A stretch of DNA of 64,000 nucleotides from Paenibacillus tepidiphilus (GTDB taxonomy: Bacteria > Bacillota > Bacilli > Paenibacillales > Paenibacillaceae). This document shows, piece by piece, positions 25,879-38,782 of the stretch. A program made the translations under genes and the position numbers. Numbering within the stretch: position 1 is the stretch's first letter; every line of letters begins with the position of its first letter. Location of the stretch: assembly GCF_008635795.1 (NCBI RefSeq), contig NZ_VWRQ01000011.1, positions 1 to 64,000 of the forward strand. The letters are read 5' to 3'. Under the pieces are notes generated by a model that saw only the letters and a list, made by a program, of their open reading frames with translations, made no database searches and was not told where the DNA came from.

Positions 25879-27316
25879 CCCTGTCTCCCCCCTTGTATTC
25901 AGCCCGTCTATTAGTCCATTGGCTGATCCAACGGGTAAGCATGTTGCCGGAATGCTCTGTCCGGTAGGCTTGCAGCAGGAACTTATTCTTCACGGCTTCG
26001 TAGTGTAACTTTTCTTGATCGCTGGAATAATATAATGAGACTGCCTTCACTAATTCTGCCGGCTCGTTCTGAATATAATGGTCAAGGGCATTGTAATAAT
26101 CGTATTCACGGTTGGCCTGGATGAAATGATAGACAAACACCGGCTTATCCATTAATAGACCTTCCAGTGCAACAGTGGAAAGTGAAGCGAGGACACCATC
26201 AGAATTCTTGATCAGGTCACGGATATCTGTTTTGCGGTCTTTGATCACATGGACAGCCTCCAATTTGGTCTCCAGCTCCGTATAAAGTGAGATCAGCTTC
26301 TTGGAAAGCTCCCAGGGATGAGGCTTGATGATGAATTGAAATCTCCCATCCGTAACCAGGTCAGTAACTAAAGCTTGTATCTTGGTTGCGTCCAGGCTTG
26401 GCCCAGTGGCAAGCAGCAGCGTAATTTTGTGGGGGTCAAGGCCATGCTCGCCGCTAAACGAATCCTGCGCTTTCCGTTCATCCGTAAAGAGTTCATCATA
26501 CCGGGGGTGACCGGTCACAGCGATGCGGTATTCCTCAAGACCTCTTGCCATAAACCAGCTTTTCTCATATTCGCCGTAGACCCCTACATGGCTGGAGAAA
26601 ACAGGAATAAAGGCTTCCTCCCCCATCAATATTCCATGCTGCAAGCAAATGCTGGGGATGCCTCTCATCGCCGCAACGACCGCCAGCGACCGGCTGGCCA
26701 CATCTTCTGAGGTGCCTATCAGTACCGTTGTTACCGGAATTTGATCATAGAGCTGATTAACCGTTTCTATGGCATCTACGATAGCGGGAATCCGCTTCAG
26801 GAACGTCTCGATGAACACGGGATGGCCCAGTGCCGGATGTGCTTTGTATTGGGCAAGCATTGCAGTGGCCTTCCGGATTAACGCTTCAGAGGCTTGGCTT
26901 GTGTCGCTCTTGAAATTTCCGATACATACGTTGGGAATCCCGAAGTATTCAGGAACTCTGGAACGTGACACAATCAGCGTATGCTCCCTGCTGAAATATT
27001 CAGTTAATTTCTTTTCCGGAATTCTCGTGTAGTCCAGATTTATCAATATCTTTCCGTCCGGATTGCCCTGAGCCGGTTGCTTAACAGGTGCTAACAGCGA
27101 CTCGAAAAAGGGTTGAATCCCACTTGGCTGCTTAATGCCTGAACTGCTCAGCTTCTTCTCAAAGTCCTGGTGTTCCATAGCGCTTCTCAGCTCATCATTA
27201 ATCTGCTGATAGAAGTTCGTCATTACCGCAACAGGTATTTCTCTATACTTTACATCCTTTAATACATGAATGAATTCACTATACAGAGACCAGTAATTGT
27301 GCAGATAGATTGACAC
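25862..27316 (-). CDS. spsB: SpsB-like glycosyl/glycerophosphotransferase
   Basis: GT-B-type transferase of 484 residues, by position and C-terminal motifs like SpsB of the Bacillus spore-coat polysaccharide operon. GIPSICLQHGILMGE, VTGHPRYDEL, FIIKPHPWELSK and LASLSTVALEGLLMDKPVF are the donor-binding signatures shared with CDP-glycerol glycerophosphotransferases and capsule transferases. The first 180 residues are not recognised. GTG start, with GGAGGAGGG about ten bases upstream. It is expected to transfer an activated sugar (perhaps CMP-pseudaminate) or polyol phosphate in the mother cell. Confidence 0.75.
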   Translation of the reverse strand: MSIYLHNYWSLYSEFIHVLKDVKYREIPVAVMTNFYQQINDELRSAMEHQDFEKKLSSSGIKQPSGIQPFFESLLAPVKQPAQGNPDGKILINLDYTRIPEKKLTEYFSREHTLIVSRSRVPEYFGIPNVCIGNFKSDTSQASEALIRKATAMLAQYKAHPALGHPVFIETFLKRIPAIVDAIETVNQLYDQIPVTTVLIGTSEDVASRSLAVVAAMRGIPSICLQHGILMGEEAFIPVFSSHVGVYGEYEKSWFMARGLEEYRIAVTGHPRYDELFTDERKAQDSFSGEHGLDPHKITLLLATGPSLDATKIQALVTDLVTDGRFQFIIKPHPWELSKKLISLYTELETKLEAVHVIKDRKTDIRDLIKNSDGVLASLSTVALEGLLMDKPVFVYHFIQANREYDYYNALDHYIQNEPAELVKAVSLYYSSDQEKLHYEAVKNKFLLQAYRTEHSGNMLTRWISQWTNRRAEYKGGDRDVLQE

Positions 27317-27337
27317 CCCGCTGTAACCCTCCTCCTG

Positions 27338-28177
<840 letters not shown>

Positions 28178-28204
28178 AATAGGATATAAGGCTAAATTTA
28201 CCAG

Positions 28205-29182
28205 TCAAGTGGTTTGAATCTGCTTCATCAAGCATTCGATCCGGTACTGAAAGGTATGCGAGCTCAGTACGCGTCTTCTGGCCAGACTGGCCATGTGCTT
28301 GCGTTCTTCGGCGTGCGCCATATAATAATGAACCTTCTCCAATAAATCCTGCTTATCTATGAAAGAAACGATCTCCTCCCCTTCTTCAAAATGCTGCGCC
28401 AGCGCTTCCCTAGTATCTACGAGCTGAAATGCCCCGCAGCTGGCCACATCAAAGGTACGGTTGTTGATGCCTTTGGCCACGATGCCCATGCGGTTCTTAT
28501 TATATTTCTCATCCGAAGGGCGGTGAATATTAAGTACGATTTGCGAGCCATTATAATATTTCATTACGGTTTCCGGCTGTACCCAGGCATTCACCCAATG
28601 AACGGGACGGCTTTCCTTCATGCTCCATTCATTGTGCTGCTTTCCCCATCCCTTTCCGACGATCCGCAGCTGGTAGCCGGTATTCTCCAGCAGGAAAGCG
28701 GCAAGTTCAATCCGGTTACTATAGGGCACTCCTACTAAACAGATGTCACTTGAGAACTCTTCAGAAACGGGTACGGGATGGAACATTTCGGGATCGGTTC
28801 CCAGCGGCAGATGGTATACATGTCGTTGCCCTACTCTTGTATAGGGTTCCATGGCTGCTTCATCTATGGTAAATATGTAGTCAAAATTAGTGCTTAGCGG
28901 CAGGGTCAAATCCATATAATAAGGGTCTTCCGTCAGCCAAATAGCCGTCCTTACTTTCGTATGTTTTAAGAATTCCAGTATGGGTCTGGGGATTTTCAAA
29001 CCCGTTAGGGCAAGGATAAGATCAGGCCGGAACGATTGCTGCAGCTGTGTTAAGGCAGCTAAACCCTGATTTAACGTAAAAGGCTCACAATGGTGACCTG
29101 CGTTCTGAAATGCTTCTATGATCCTTTGCTCAAAAAAGGAATATACCGCACTGAAGCCTGAAGCAATAAATAGGATTCTCAT
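28205..29182 (-). CDS. cgeB: CgeB family spore maturation glycosyltransferase
   Basis: Protein of 325 residues similar to CgeB, which affects the outermost spore layer (crust) in Bacillus. FIASGFSAVYSFFEQRI at the N-terminus, TAIWLTEDPYYMD, the DICLVGVPYSNRIELAAFL hinge, IVLNIHRP and NNRTFDVASCGAFQLVDTRE are the family marks; the last is the donor-binding region of this GT-B group. It stands 84 bases upstream of spsA on the same strand, with its own GGGAGGAA ribosome site. It probably adds a sugar to a crust protein or glycan. Confidence 0.85.
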   Translation of the reverse strand: MRILFIASGFSAVYSFFEQRIIEAFQNAGHHCEPFTLNQGLAALTQLQQSFRPDLILALTGLKIPRPILEFLKHTKVRTAIWLTEDPYYMDLTLPLSTNFDYIFTIDEAAMEPYTRVGQRHVYHLPLGTDPEMFHPVPVSEEFSSDICLVGVPYSNRIELAAFLLENTGYQLRIVGKGWGKQHNEWSMKESRPVHWVNAWVQPETVMKYYNGSQIVLNIHRPSDEKYNKNRMGIVAKGINNRTFDVASCGAFQLVDTREALAQHFEEGEEIVSFIDKQDLLEKVHYYMAHAEERKHMASLARRRVLSSHTFQYRIECLMKQIQTT

Positions 29183-29291
29183 ATTTTTCCTCCCTAATCA
29201 AATCGAGGATTTTTTAGTTGATAGGATATTGCCACAAGCCAACGATCGAACAAACCATATAATGACTTGTAAGTGAAGTGGAGGTGACAAC

Positions 29292-29729
29292 ATGGCACAA
29301 ACCTTAGTTGAATTCGGTAGAAGCATTCAGACCAACCTGGCTAATGGCGTTAATATTCCAATCAACTCAACACCCTATCTGCTCTTACAATTCGGTCTTA
29401 ATGTTCCAGCCGCAATCAACTATGTGGAACTCATAACTACGGTAGGCTGGCAGGCGACGAATGTTTTTATAACCCCGCCAGAGCAACCTAAATTATTAAT
29501 CCAAGTCTTAATGGATGGCGTTGTTGTGGGCAGTGCAGAGCAAGAGTCCGTTTCCTATGATGAAGATGAATTGCTGGAAATGACCACAACATTTCAGACT
29601 ATTCTTACCAATGTACCGGTAGGATTTCGCGTAATTCAAGTGTTTGTTTCCAACCCGGAGGATCTCCAGGGTGACATCCTCATCACCGGCCCTGCCAATA
29701 TTACCGGCAAAGTGTATGCGCCTGCTTAG
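29292..29729 (+). CDS. Unrecognised beta-rich protein, candidate spore-surface protein
   Basis: Not recognised. 145 residues, no signal peptide and no cysteines. It is rich in beta-forming stretches (LLLQFGLNVP, KLLIQVLMDGVVV, FRVIQVFVSNP, GDILITGPANITG) with many Asn/Thr, as in jelly-roll surface proteins such as the C-terminal domains of exosporium proteins. GTGGAGGTG lies a few bases before the ATG. It is divergent from cgeB (109 bases apart) and ends in a strong terminator, so it is a single-gene unit. A CATATAAT box at 29256-29263 could be a mother-cell -10 element, but no good -35 was found. The role is inferred from the neighbours only. Confidence 0.75.
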   Translation: MAQTLVEFGRSIQTNLANGVNIPINSTPYLLLQFGLNVPAAINYVELITTVGWQATNVFITPPEQPKLLIQVLMDGVVVGSAEQESVSYDEDELLEMTTTFQTILTNVPVGFRVIQVFVSNPEDLQGDILITGPANITGKVYAPA

Positions 29730-29769
29730 CCGGTTTCCCGCTGCCTGGAAATTTATTATCATAAAGCAA

Positions 29770-29838
29770 AAACTCCTTTGTAGAAGACTTGTTTGTACTT
29801 GGGCACCAACAAGTCTTCTATTACAGGAGTTCTTTTTT
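29770..29838 (+). terminator. Long hairpin terminator
   Basis: AACTCCTTTGTAGAAGACTTG pairs (two mismatches) with CAAGTCTTCTATTACAGGAGTT, followed by CTTTTTTG. It ends the 145-residue gene; the A-rich left flank may also serve bglP from the other side. Confidence 0.8.
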
Positions 29839-29923
29839 GTATAGTATTCGTCTGAATGGCAGCATATGCATTGACGCTTATACCGGGCTGCTTATTGAAG
29901 GCCGCAGCCGCTTGCCTTGTTGT

Positions 29924-31822
29924 TTAGGCTTTAACCGTATAGAGCAGATCCTTAGTCTTTACCGTAGCTTGCCCGGCGGGCTGGATCGAATCGTATTCTT
30001 GAATGTTGGTGATAATCACCGGCGTGATTGTGCTGAAGCCAGCCTTTTCGATCTCGGCAAGGTCGAATTCCATCAGCAGATCGCCGACAGTCACCCTGGT
30101 ACCGGCCGTCACTTTCGGTGAGAAATGCAGTCCCTTCAGCTTCACCGTATCAATGCCGATATGGATCAGCATCTCGGCCCCGTTGTCGCTGACCAGACCG
30201 ATGGCGTGTCCGCTCTTCGACAAGGAGAAGACGGTACCGTTGACAGGCGATACGACCCGTCCTTCGGCCGGCTGGATGGCCAAGCCCTTGCCCATGATTT
30301 CTTCGGAGAATGCCGGGTCATTGACCGCGCTCAGCGGCTTCACTTCACCGGTAATCGGGCTGAAGATTTGCTCTGTAACCTTTGGTTGTTCCTCGGCAGC
30401 CTGCAGAGCAACCGGTTCTGCTGTAACAGCAGCCGGAGCGGCGGCCGGAGTGGCCTGTACTTGCTCTTCCGGCACATCCTCAAAGCCCAGAACGTAGGTA
30501 ACAATAGTGGCAACAACAATACCAATTGCGAAACCGATCAGGGACAGGACAAAGGTCGAGCCCAGAACCATTGGAATCCCGGACAATCCGGCCAGGCCGC
30601 CGATGACGAAGGCTTTAACCTTGAACAGGCTTAGGAACGCCCCGCCAGCGGCTCCGCCGATCAGTGCGGCAATAAACGGCTTCTTGAAGCGCATGTTGAC
30701 GCCGTACATCGCCGGCTCGGTAATCCCCATCATGGCAGTGATGCTTGTGGAGAGGGCCAGGGATTTCAGCTTCTTGTTCTTCGATTTCAGGTATACCCCG
30801 AAGGTTGCGCCGCCTTGCGCGAAGTTGGCCACCATCATGAGCGGGATAATGTAGTCATATCCGAGCTGGGCAATGGAAGCGATCATAATCGGGATGAGCG
30901 CATAGTGCATGCCTGTAATGATGAGCAGCGACATCGTGCCGCCGATCAGCAGACCTGCGAGCAAGCCGGTGTTAACGAACAGCCAGTTGATACCTCCTGT
31001 GAGGCCGTTCCCGATAATAACGCCCAGCGGACCGATAGCGATCAGCGTCAGCGGTACGATGACCAGCAGGGTCACCGTAGGGACGACGATCAGCTTCAGC
31101 GAAGCATGGGTTACTTTGTCTACGGCCTTCTCCACATAGGATGCCAGCCAGATGGCGATGACGATCGGGATGACCGAGGAGGAATACGTCGCCGCTACGA
31201 CCGGCAGGGAGGCGAACGTAACCGACTCCCCGGTAGACAGCAGCGCCGTTATCGTCGGATGCAGGATGGCCGCGCCAATTGCTGCGCCGATATACATGTT
31301 GCTTCCCAGCTTGCGGGCGGCGCTTACCGCCAGCACAATCGGCAGGAAGTAGAATGCGCCGTCCCCGATGGCGGACAGGATGATGTAGGTTGAATTGTCT
31401 GTGGTCATCCAGCCCAGTGCCACCAGCAGTGCCACGATCCCTTTGATCATCCCCGCGCCGGTAATGGCCGGCAGAATCGGTGTGAAGATCCCGGAGATGA
31501 AATCCATAAATTTGCTGAGCGGATTCTGCTTCTTCTTCTCGGCGTTGTCCGCTGCCGCAGCCATTTGATCCGGGGACTTGGACATACCCGCAACCAGCTC
31601 GTTATATACAACAGGCACGTCGTTGCCGATAATGACCTGGAACTGTCCGCCGTTGATCATTACACCCATTACGCCCGGCGTCTTCTGCAGGGCTTCCTTG
31701 TCAGCCCGTTTGTTGTCTTTCAGATTAAAGCGCAGGCGGGTCATACAGTGGGTAACCTGGCCTACGTTCTCTTCTCCGCCGACCAGCTTCAGTATTTCTT
31801 TGGACAATGCTGCCTTATCCAT
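29924..31822 (-). CDS. bglP: PTS beta-glucoside transporter EIIBCA
   Basis: Takes up aryl-beta-glucosides such as salicin or arbutin while phosphorylating them. 632 residues with EIIB first (1-85, phospho-Cys26 in VTHCMTRLRF), then the EIIC channel (about 100-455, ten or so helices, GITEPAMYGVNMR motif). A linker rich in Ala/Pro/Glu follows, then EIIA (about 485-632, phospho-His in EMLIHIGIDTVKLKG). The frame opens at 31903, but that part lies in the leader hairpin; AAAGGAG eight bases before the ATG at 31822 fixes the start. Controlled by LicT through the leader upstream. Confidence 0.94.
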   Translation of the reverse strand: MDKAALSKEILKLVGGEENVGQVTHCMTRLRFNLKDNKRADKEALQKTPGVMGVMINGGQFQVIIGNDVPVVYNELVAGMSKSPDQMAAAADNAEKKKQNPLSKFMDFISGIFTPILPAITGAGMIKGIVALLVALGWMTTDNSTYIILSAIGDGAFYFLPIVLAVSAARKLGSNMYIGAAIGAAILHPTITALLSTGESVTFASLPVVAATYSSSVIPIVIAIWLASYVEKAVDKVTHASLKLIVVPTVTLLVIVPLTLIAIGPLGVIIGNGLTGGINWLFVNTGLLAGLLIGGTMSLLIITGMHYALIPIMIASIAQLGYDYIIPLMMVANFAQGGATFGVYLKSKNKKLKSLALSTSITAMMGITEPAMYGVNMRFKKPFIAALIGGAAGGAFLSLFKVKAFVIGGLAGLSGIPMVLGSTFVLSLIGFAIGIVVATIVTYVLGFEDVPEEQVQATPAAAPAAVTAEPVALQAAEEQPKVTEQIFSPITGEVKPLSAVNDPAFSEEIMGKGLAIQPAEGRVVSPVNGTVFSLSKSGHAIGLVSDNGAEMLIHIGIDTVKLKGLHFSPKVTAGTRVTVGDLLMEFDLAEIEKAGFSTITPVIITNIQEYDSIQPAGQATVKTKDLLYTVKA

Positions 31823-31861
31823 ATGGCATGCTCCTTTGAGGTTGAGAGTGGTTTGTGGTAC

Positions 31862-31946
31862 AAAAAAACCCAAACACTGAGCAGCAATGCCAAATTCGCG
31901 CATTCCTGTTCAGCGTTTAGGTTTTGCCTGCTAAGAGTAACAATCC
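31862..31946 (-). promoter_or_regulatory. LicT antiterminator (RAT) and terminator before bglP
   Basis: On the minus strand the RAT box at 31946-31916 reads GGATTGTTACTCTTAGCAGG then CAAAACCTAAA, the LicT-type RNA site. Its 3' end overlaps a terminator whose arms are AAAACCTAAACGCTGA and TCAGTGTTTGGGTTTTTTT (31925-31862). LicT binding should block the terminator and allow bglP transcription. Confidence 0.9.
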
Positions 31947-31956
31947 CGTCACGCAG

Positions 31957-32808
31957 TTATTCAGTTGGCTCTTCATTTCGGACAATCCGTTCGATATGAA
32001 TCGTCATGTATAGGATTTCTTCTTTGGATAATTGCCGTTTGTAAATTTTGCGCGTATACTCCGCAATCTTCACGGCGCAGGCATGCGCCTCCGGGTATTG
32101 AACCTTGACCAGATCATGCAGCGCATGCTCCTTGTCCCTGTCATCCATAGGTGCTCCCTGCACTACCCGCTGTGCAAAGAACTTCAGATGGGTCAGAAAG
32201 CGGTAGTAGCTGAGCGATTCCTCATCCAGCTCAATCAGGAAGCTCCGTCTGACAATATTGAGAATATCCTTCACAATATTCGTGATGCTTACCGTCTCCC
32301 GCATTTCTCCGTTCATCTGCGCATTGACCAGATGCATGGCAATGAAAGCGCACTCGTCTTCCGGCAGCGATACGCCGAGCCTGTCCTCAATGATCTGCAG
32401 CGCCTTGATGCCGATGGAGAACTCCTTGCGGTACATCCGCTTGATTTCCCATAACAGCGCATTGCGGATCTGCAGTCCCTGGCGGTGCCGGTCGATGGCA
32501 AAGTGGATATGGTCGGTCAGCGAGATATAGACGCTCTCATGCAGCTTCTCGCCGAGCACCGTCTCCGCATAGCGGATAATTTCGTCGGAGCATTCGACAT
32601 ATTCCATCGGGATGTCCGACAGCAGCGACATCAGCTTTTGCGAGACTTCCTTGTTCTCCAGCGAAAAAATCTTCTCAATCTTGTCTTCATCAATGACGTC
32701 GCCGGCGTGTTTCTTGAAGGCGATTCCGCGTCCCATAATGACCAGCTCCTTCTGGCTGGCATCCATTACGGTTACGACATTGTTATTCAGCACCTTCGCA
32801 ATTATCAT
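31957..32808 (-). CDS. licT: LicT/BglG family transcription antiterminator
   Basis: RNA-binding antiterminator of 283 residues. The CAT domain (1-58) is MIIAKVLNNNVVTVMDASQKEL...GIAFKKHAGD. Two PTS regulation domains follow: PRD1 with His in TDHIHFAIDRHRQG and AIFMH-like FIAMHLVNAQ, PRD2 with LTHLKFFAQRVV and TIHIERIV. Without substrate BglP phosphorylates and inactivates it; with substrate and free HPr it dimerises and binds RAT RNA. A RAT/terminator also precedes licT itself, so it is self-activating. Confidence 0.94.
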   Translation of the reverse strand: MIIAKVLNNNVVTVMDASQKELVIMGRGIAFKKHAGDVIDEDKIEKIFSLENKEVSQKLMSLLSDIPMEYVECSDEIIRYAETVLGEKLHESVYISLTDHIHFAIDRHRQGLQIRNALLWEIKRMYRKEFSIGIKALQIIEDRLGVSLPEDECAFIAMHLVNAQMNGEMRETVSITNIVKDILNIVRRSFLIELDEESLSYYRFLTHLKFFAQRVVQGAPMDDRDKEHALHDLVKVQYPEAHACAVKIAEYTRKIYKRQLSKEEILYMTIHIERIVRNEEPTE

Positions 32809-32833
32809 TCCATCACCTTACACCGTCAGAGTA

Positions 32834-32914
32834 GAAAAAAGGCAAAACCCGAAACTGGCCATTCCATAAGAATGCCGGTTCCTGGTTTTGCCTGCTTAAT
32901 TACAGTAACAATCC
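32834..32914 (-). promoter_or_regulatory. LicT RAT and terminator before licT
   Basis: RAT at 32914-32881 on the minus strand: GGATTGTTACTGTAATTAAG then CAGGCAAAACCAGG. The terminator arms GGCAAAACCaGGAACCGGC and GCCAGTTTCGGGTTTTGCC (32892-32841) are followed by TTTTTTC. Confidence 0.88.
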
Positions 32915-32936
32915 AGTGAGGTTTTCCTCTACAAGC

Positions 32937-34417
<1,481 letters not shown>

Positions 34418-34466
34418 TTAACCCGCCTTTCATAGCTGTAGTTTGTCCATTCATGAGCTTCTGTAT

Positions 34467-36078
<1,612 letters not shown>

Positions 36079-36163
36079 ATTAAACGATGTATTTAAGGAT
36101 TATTTAATTAAATTCATCCTATCACAGGTGCTAGGAGATTTCAAATGTGTACTATTAAGCAGC

Positions 36164-37426
36164 TTAAAGGTTGTCATAGTCCTCATTCGCTACGGGCTCC
36201 AGCCATTCCGGCGTACCTGCAGTGACGGCAATATGCTCGAACCAGCTGTCCTGGGTTGCACCGTGCCAGTGTTTTACCCCGTCATGGGTAACAATGACAT
36301 CACCGGCCTTCAAAGACTGTGCAGGCTTACCTTCTTCCTGATACCAGCCTTCACCTCCGGTTACCAGCAAGACTTGAAATCCACCCCGGTGGATATGCCA
36401 GTTGTTTCGGCAGCCCGGTTCAAAGGTCACGTTACCGACGCCAACATTCACTTTAGGATCGGCAACCAACGTTTTCAGGTAGCTTTGCCCTGTGAAATAT
36501 TGTGCAAAGGCTTCATTCTTCTCGCCCGCAGGGAAGATTACACCAGCTTTGACTTCTTGGTGTTTTGCCATTTTCCCACCGAATACCGGGAAGAAGCTAT
36601 GCTCACCGTAATTCTGGATCGGTTCAATCTTCTTGAGTATCTCCATATCTGCATCGCTGATCACAAAATCAAGCTCTGCATTGACTCTCATATGCTCCGG
36701 ATTTGCTGTCTTTGGAATGACAACCAGACCAAGCTGGATATCATACCGCAGGCTAAGCTGAGCAACAGAAACTCCATACTTTTCAGCAATGGCCTTAAGC
36801 TCTGCGTGATCAAGAATTGCACCGTGGGCAATCGGTGAATAGGCTTCAATCAGGATGCCGTTCTTTTGGCAGTATTCAATTAACGCAAGCGGCGTATTGC
36901 TTACATGAGCCAGAATCTGATTAACCATCGGCTTGATCTCACAACTCTCCAGAATATTGTCTATATCGTCCTGCAGGAAATTGGACAGCCCGATAGCCTT
37001 TACTTTACCGTCCGTATAAGCATCCTCCATGGCTTTCCATACATCTTTGTTTTCCTGGAAATAACGGTTCTCCTCACGGAACTCCTTCCAAGGCTGCGGG
37101 CTGTGAATAATCAGCAGGTCAATGTAGTCCAGCCCCAATTTGGCTAAAGACTCATCAATGGAATGCGCAGCTGCAGCATAGTTCTTTGCTTCGGCGGCAA
37201 CCTTTGTCGTAATGAACAGTTCTTCTCTTGCCACTCCGCAGGAGCGGATGCCTTTGCCTACACCCGCTTCGTTCTGATATGCCTGAGCCGTATCAATATG
37301 GCGATAGCCGAGGGATACCGCATCCCCTACGGCCTGTTCTGCCTGTCCATCGTCAAGCAGCCAGGTTCCCAGCCCTAATGTAGGGATGGTTACACTATTA
37401 GATAATCTAAGGGTTTCGTTAAACAT
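36164..37426 (-). CDS. Aldo/keto reductase fused to a C-terminal cupin domain
   Basis: Fusion of 420 residues. Residues 1-275 are an aldo/keto reductase: LGLGTWLLDD, GYRHIDTAQAYQNE (catalytic Asp and Tyr), LFITTKVA (Lys), DLLIIHSPQPW (His), KAIGLSNF, and the NADPH site VVIPKTANPEHM. Residues about 290-420 form a cupin with metal-ligand histidines in NWHIHRGGFQVLLVTGGEGWYQEEG (written in two parts: NWHIH, then LLVTGGEGWY) and VKHWHGAT. Such cupins usually stand alone as carboxymuconolactone-decarboxylase-linked proteins. AAAGGAG eight bases before the ATG; overlaps the MFS gene by eight bases, so cotranscribed. Confidence 0.88.
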   Translation of the reverse strand: MFNETLRLSNSVTIPTLGLGTWLLDDGQAEQAVGDAVSLGYRHIDTAQAYQNEAGVGKGIRSCGVAREELFITTKVAAEAKNYAAAAHSIDESLAKLGLDYIDLLIIHSPQPWKEFREENRYFQENKDVWKAMEDAYTDGKVKAIGLSNFLQDDIDNILESCEIKPMVNQILAHVSNTPLALIEYCQKNGILIEAYSPIAHGAILDHAELKAIAEKYGVSVAQLSLRYDIQLGLVVIPKTANPEHMRVNAELDFVISDADMEILKKIEPIQNYGEHSFFPVFGGKMAKHQEVKAGVIFPAGEKNEAFAQYFTGQSYLKTLVADPKVNVGVGNVTFEPGCRNNWHIHRGGFQVLLVTGGEGWYQEEGKPAQSLKAGDVIVTHDGVKHWHGATQDSWFEHIAVTAGTPEWLEPVANEDYDNL

Positions 37427-38666
37427 GTGTTTGTCTCCTTTGCATGGTTATATTATTAGCTCTACGTTGATTAAAGGGAATGACTGCTAACATCAAGGCA
37501 ACTGCAACGGATATAGCGGCTGTCCAGCTCACCCCGAGTACAGAATACCTGGCAGTAACGAGACCCCCGATTCCTCCGGCAGCTGCAATGCTGAGCTGCA
37601 CGACAGAGCCGTACAAGCTCAGCATGATTCCCGAGGCTTCCGGCGCCAGATTCACCAGGTTGAACTGCAGCCCAGGCCCGGACGACCAGGCGGAGAAGCC
37701 CCACAGCATAAGAAGTGCAATGGTGACAGCTGCGGATTTGGCGACCGTCGCAAGCAGAACAAGGGCAACTGCATGGACAGCCATCCCGCCCACCAGTGAG
37801 CGCGGAATTCCAATCCGGTCTGTCAACAAACCGCCGGCCTTAGAGCCGATTAAAGTCGCTATGCCGAAGGCGAACAGGGCCAGACTAATGTGATGCGCTC
37901 CTATCTGTGTGACATCGTGCAGGAAAGGAACAATATAGGCGTACAGAACGGCATAACCCAGTTGCCAGAAAAAAGTGATGCCAAAGCCCGTCAGTATAAC
38001 GGGACTGCGTATAAGGGCAAGCTGCTTCCCAAGCGGAATTGGAGGCTCACCCTCTGTTGAAGGAATCATCCGGTACACTGCGAATGCGGCCAACATGCTA
38101 AGCATACCGATGCCCGCGAAAATCACCTTCCAATCGAATGCCGCTGCGATTACCCTGCCGATGGGAACGCCTACGATTAAAGCGGCGCTAAATCCGATCA
38201 GTACTGTACCGATGGCTCCGGCTTGCTTTCCGGGGGGCGCAAGTTTGGCAGCTATGGTCTTGGAGGCGATAACAAAAACACCGGCGCCGACAGCCAAAAT
38301 GATCCGCGAGACGATGAGGAAGCCAAACCCCGGAAGTGTGATGGACATTACGCTGCCCAGCACAACGATCCAGAGCGAGAACATCATCAGCTTTCGCCGG
38401 TCCATCTTTGCCGTTATCATGACGAATAGCGGTGACCCGACAGCATTGGCTATGGCGAATACAGATATCAGCTGCCCGGCTGCAGCCATTGATACATGTG
38501 CCCATTGCGCTATGTTGTCCAGTATACCGGCGATTACATACTCTGAGGTGCTGACCACAAAGCTTATGAATGCGAGCAAATATATTTTCAATGTGTTCCG
38601 AGCTAAGGCTTCAATGGATAGTCCCTCCTTCCGGATAATAATCGATGTTGATCGAATAAACGACAT
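37419..38666 (-). CDS. MFS transporter (AraJ/DHA1 type)
   Basis: Twelve-helix exporter of up to 415 residues, first helix about 28-48 (YLLAFISFVVSTSEYVIAG). SPLFVMITAKMDRRKLM is motif A. The family includes sugar and drug effluxers. The start is unclear: the ATG at 38666 has no ribosome site, whereas GGAAGGAGGG stands seven bases before an ATT codon at 38615 that would give IEALARNTLK. It is divergent from a TetR gene and in operon with the AKR-cupin fusion. Confidence 0.85.
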   Translation of the reverse strand: MSFIRSTSIIIRKEGLSIEALARNTLKIYLLAFISFVVSTSEYVIAGILDNIAQWAHVSMAAAGQLISVFAIANAVGSPLFVMITAKMDRRKLMMFSLWIVVLGSVMSITLPGFGFLIVSRIILAVGAGVFVIASKTIAAKLAPPGKQAGAIGTVLIGFSAALIVGVPIGRVIAAAFDWKVIFAGIGMLSMLAAFAVYRMIPSTEGEPPIPLGKQLALIRSPVILTGFGITFFWQLGYAVLYAYIVPFLHDVTQIGAHHISLALFAFGIATLIGSKAGGLLTDRIGIPRSLVGGMAVHAVALVLLATVAKSAAVTIALLMLWGFSAWSSGPGLQFNLVNLAPEASGIMLSLYGSVVQLSIAAAGGIGGLVTARYSVLGVSWTAAISVAVALMLAVIPFNQRRANNITMQRRQTHV

Positions 38667-38731
38667 ATGTATATAATAAATGAAATCCGATAAGGTTCAA
38701 TCGTTAATATGGGCTGATTCGTCCATTACTC

Positions 38732-38752
38732 GACACACCATTTAAATGTGTC
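38732..38752. promoter_or_regulatory. Candidate TetR operator
   Basis: GACACA (38732-38737) and TGTGTC (38747-38752) form a six-bp inverted repeat with nine bases between, in the space between the MFS and TetR genes. Confidence 0.5.
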
Positions 38753-38782
38753 AATTATTTAGGGAAGGCTGGGTTACCCGGG

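Noticed and set aside
29256-29263. CATATAAT as a sigma-K -10 for the 145-residue gene
   Set aside because: No AC at 15-18 bases upstream and the last base of the motif does not fit, so it is not listed as a promoter.
30003-31393. Long plus-strand open frames opposite bglP
   Set aside because: They are antisense to a well-supported EIIBCA gene, have no ribosome sites and give low-complexity Arg/Gln/Ser-rich translations typical of shadow frames.
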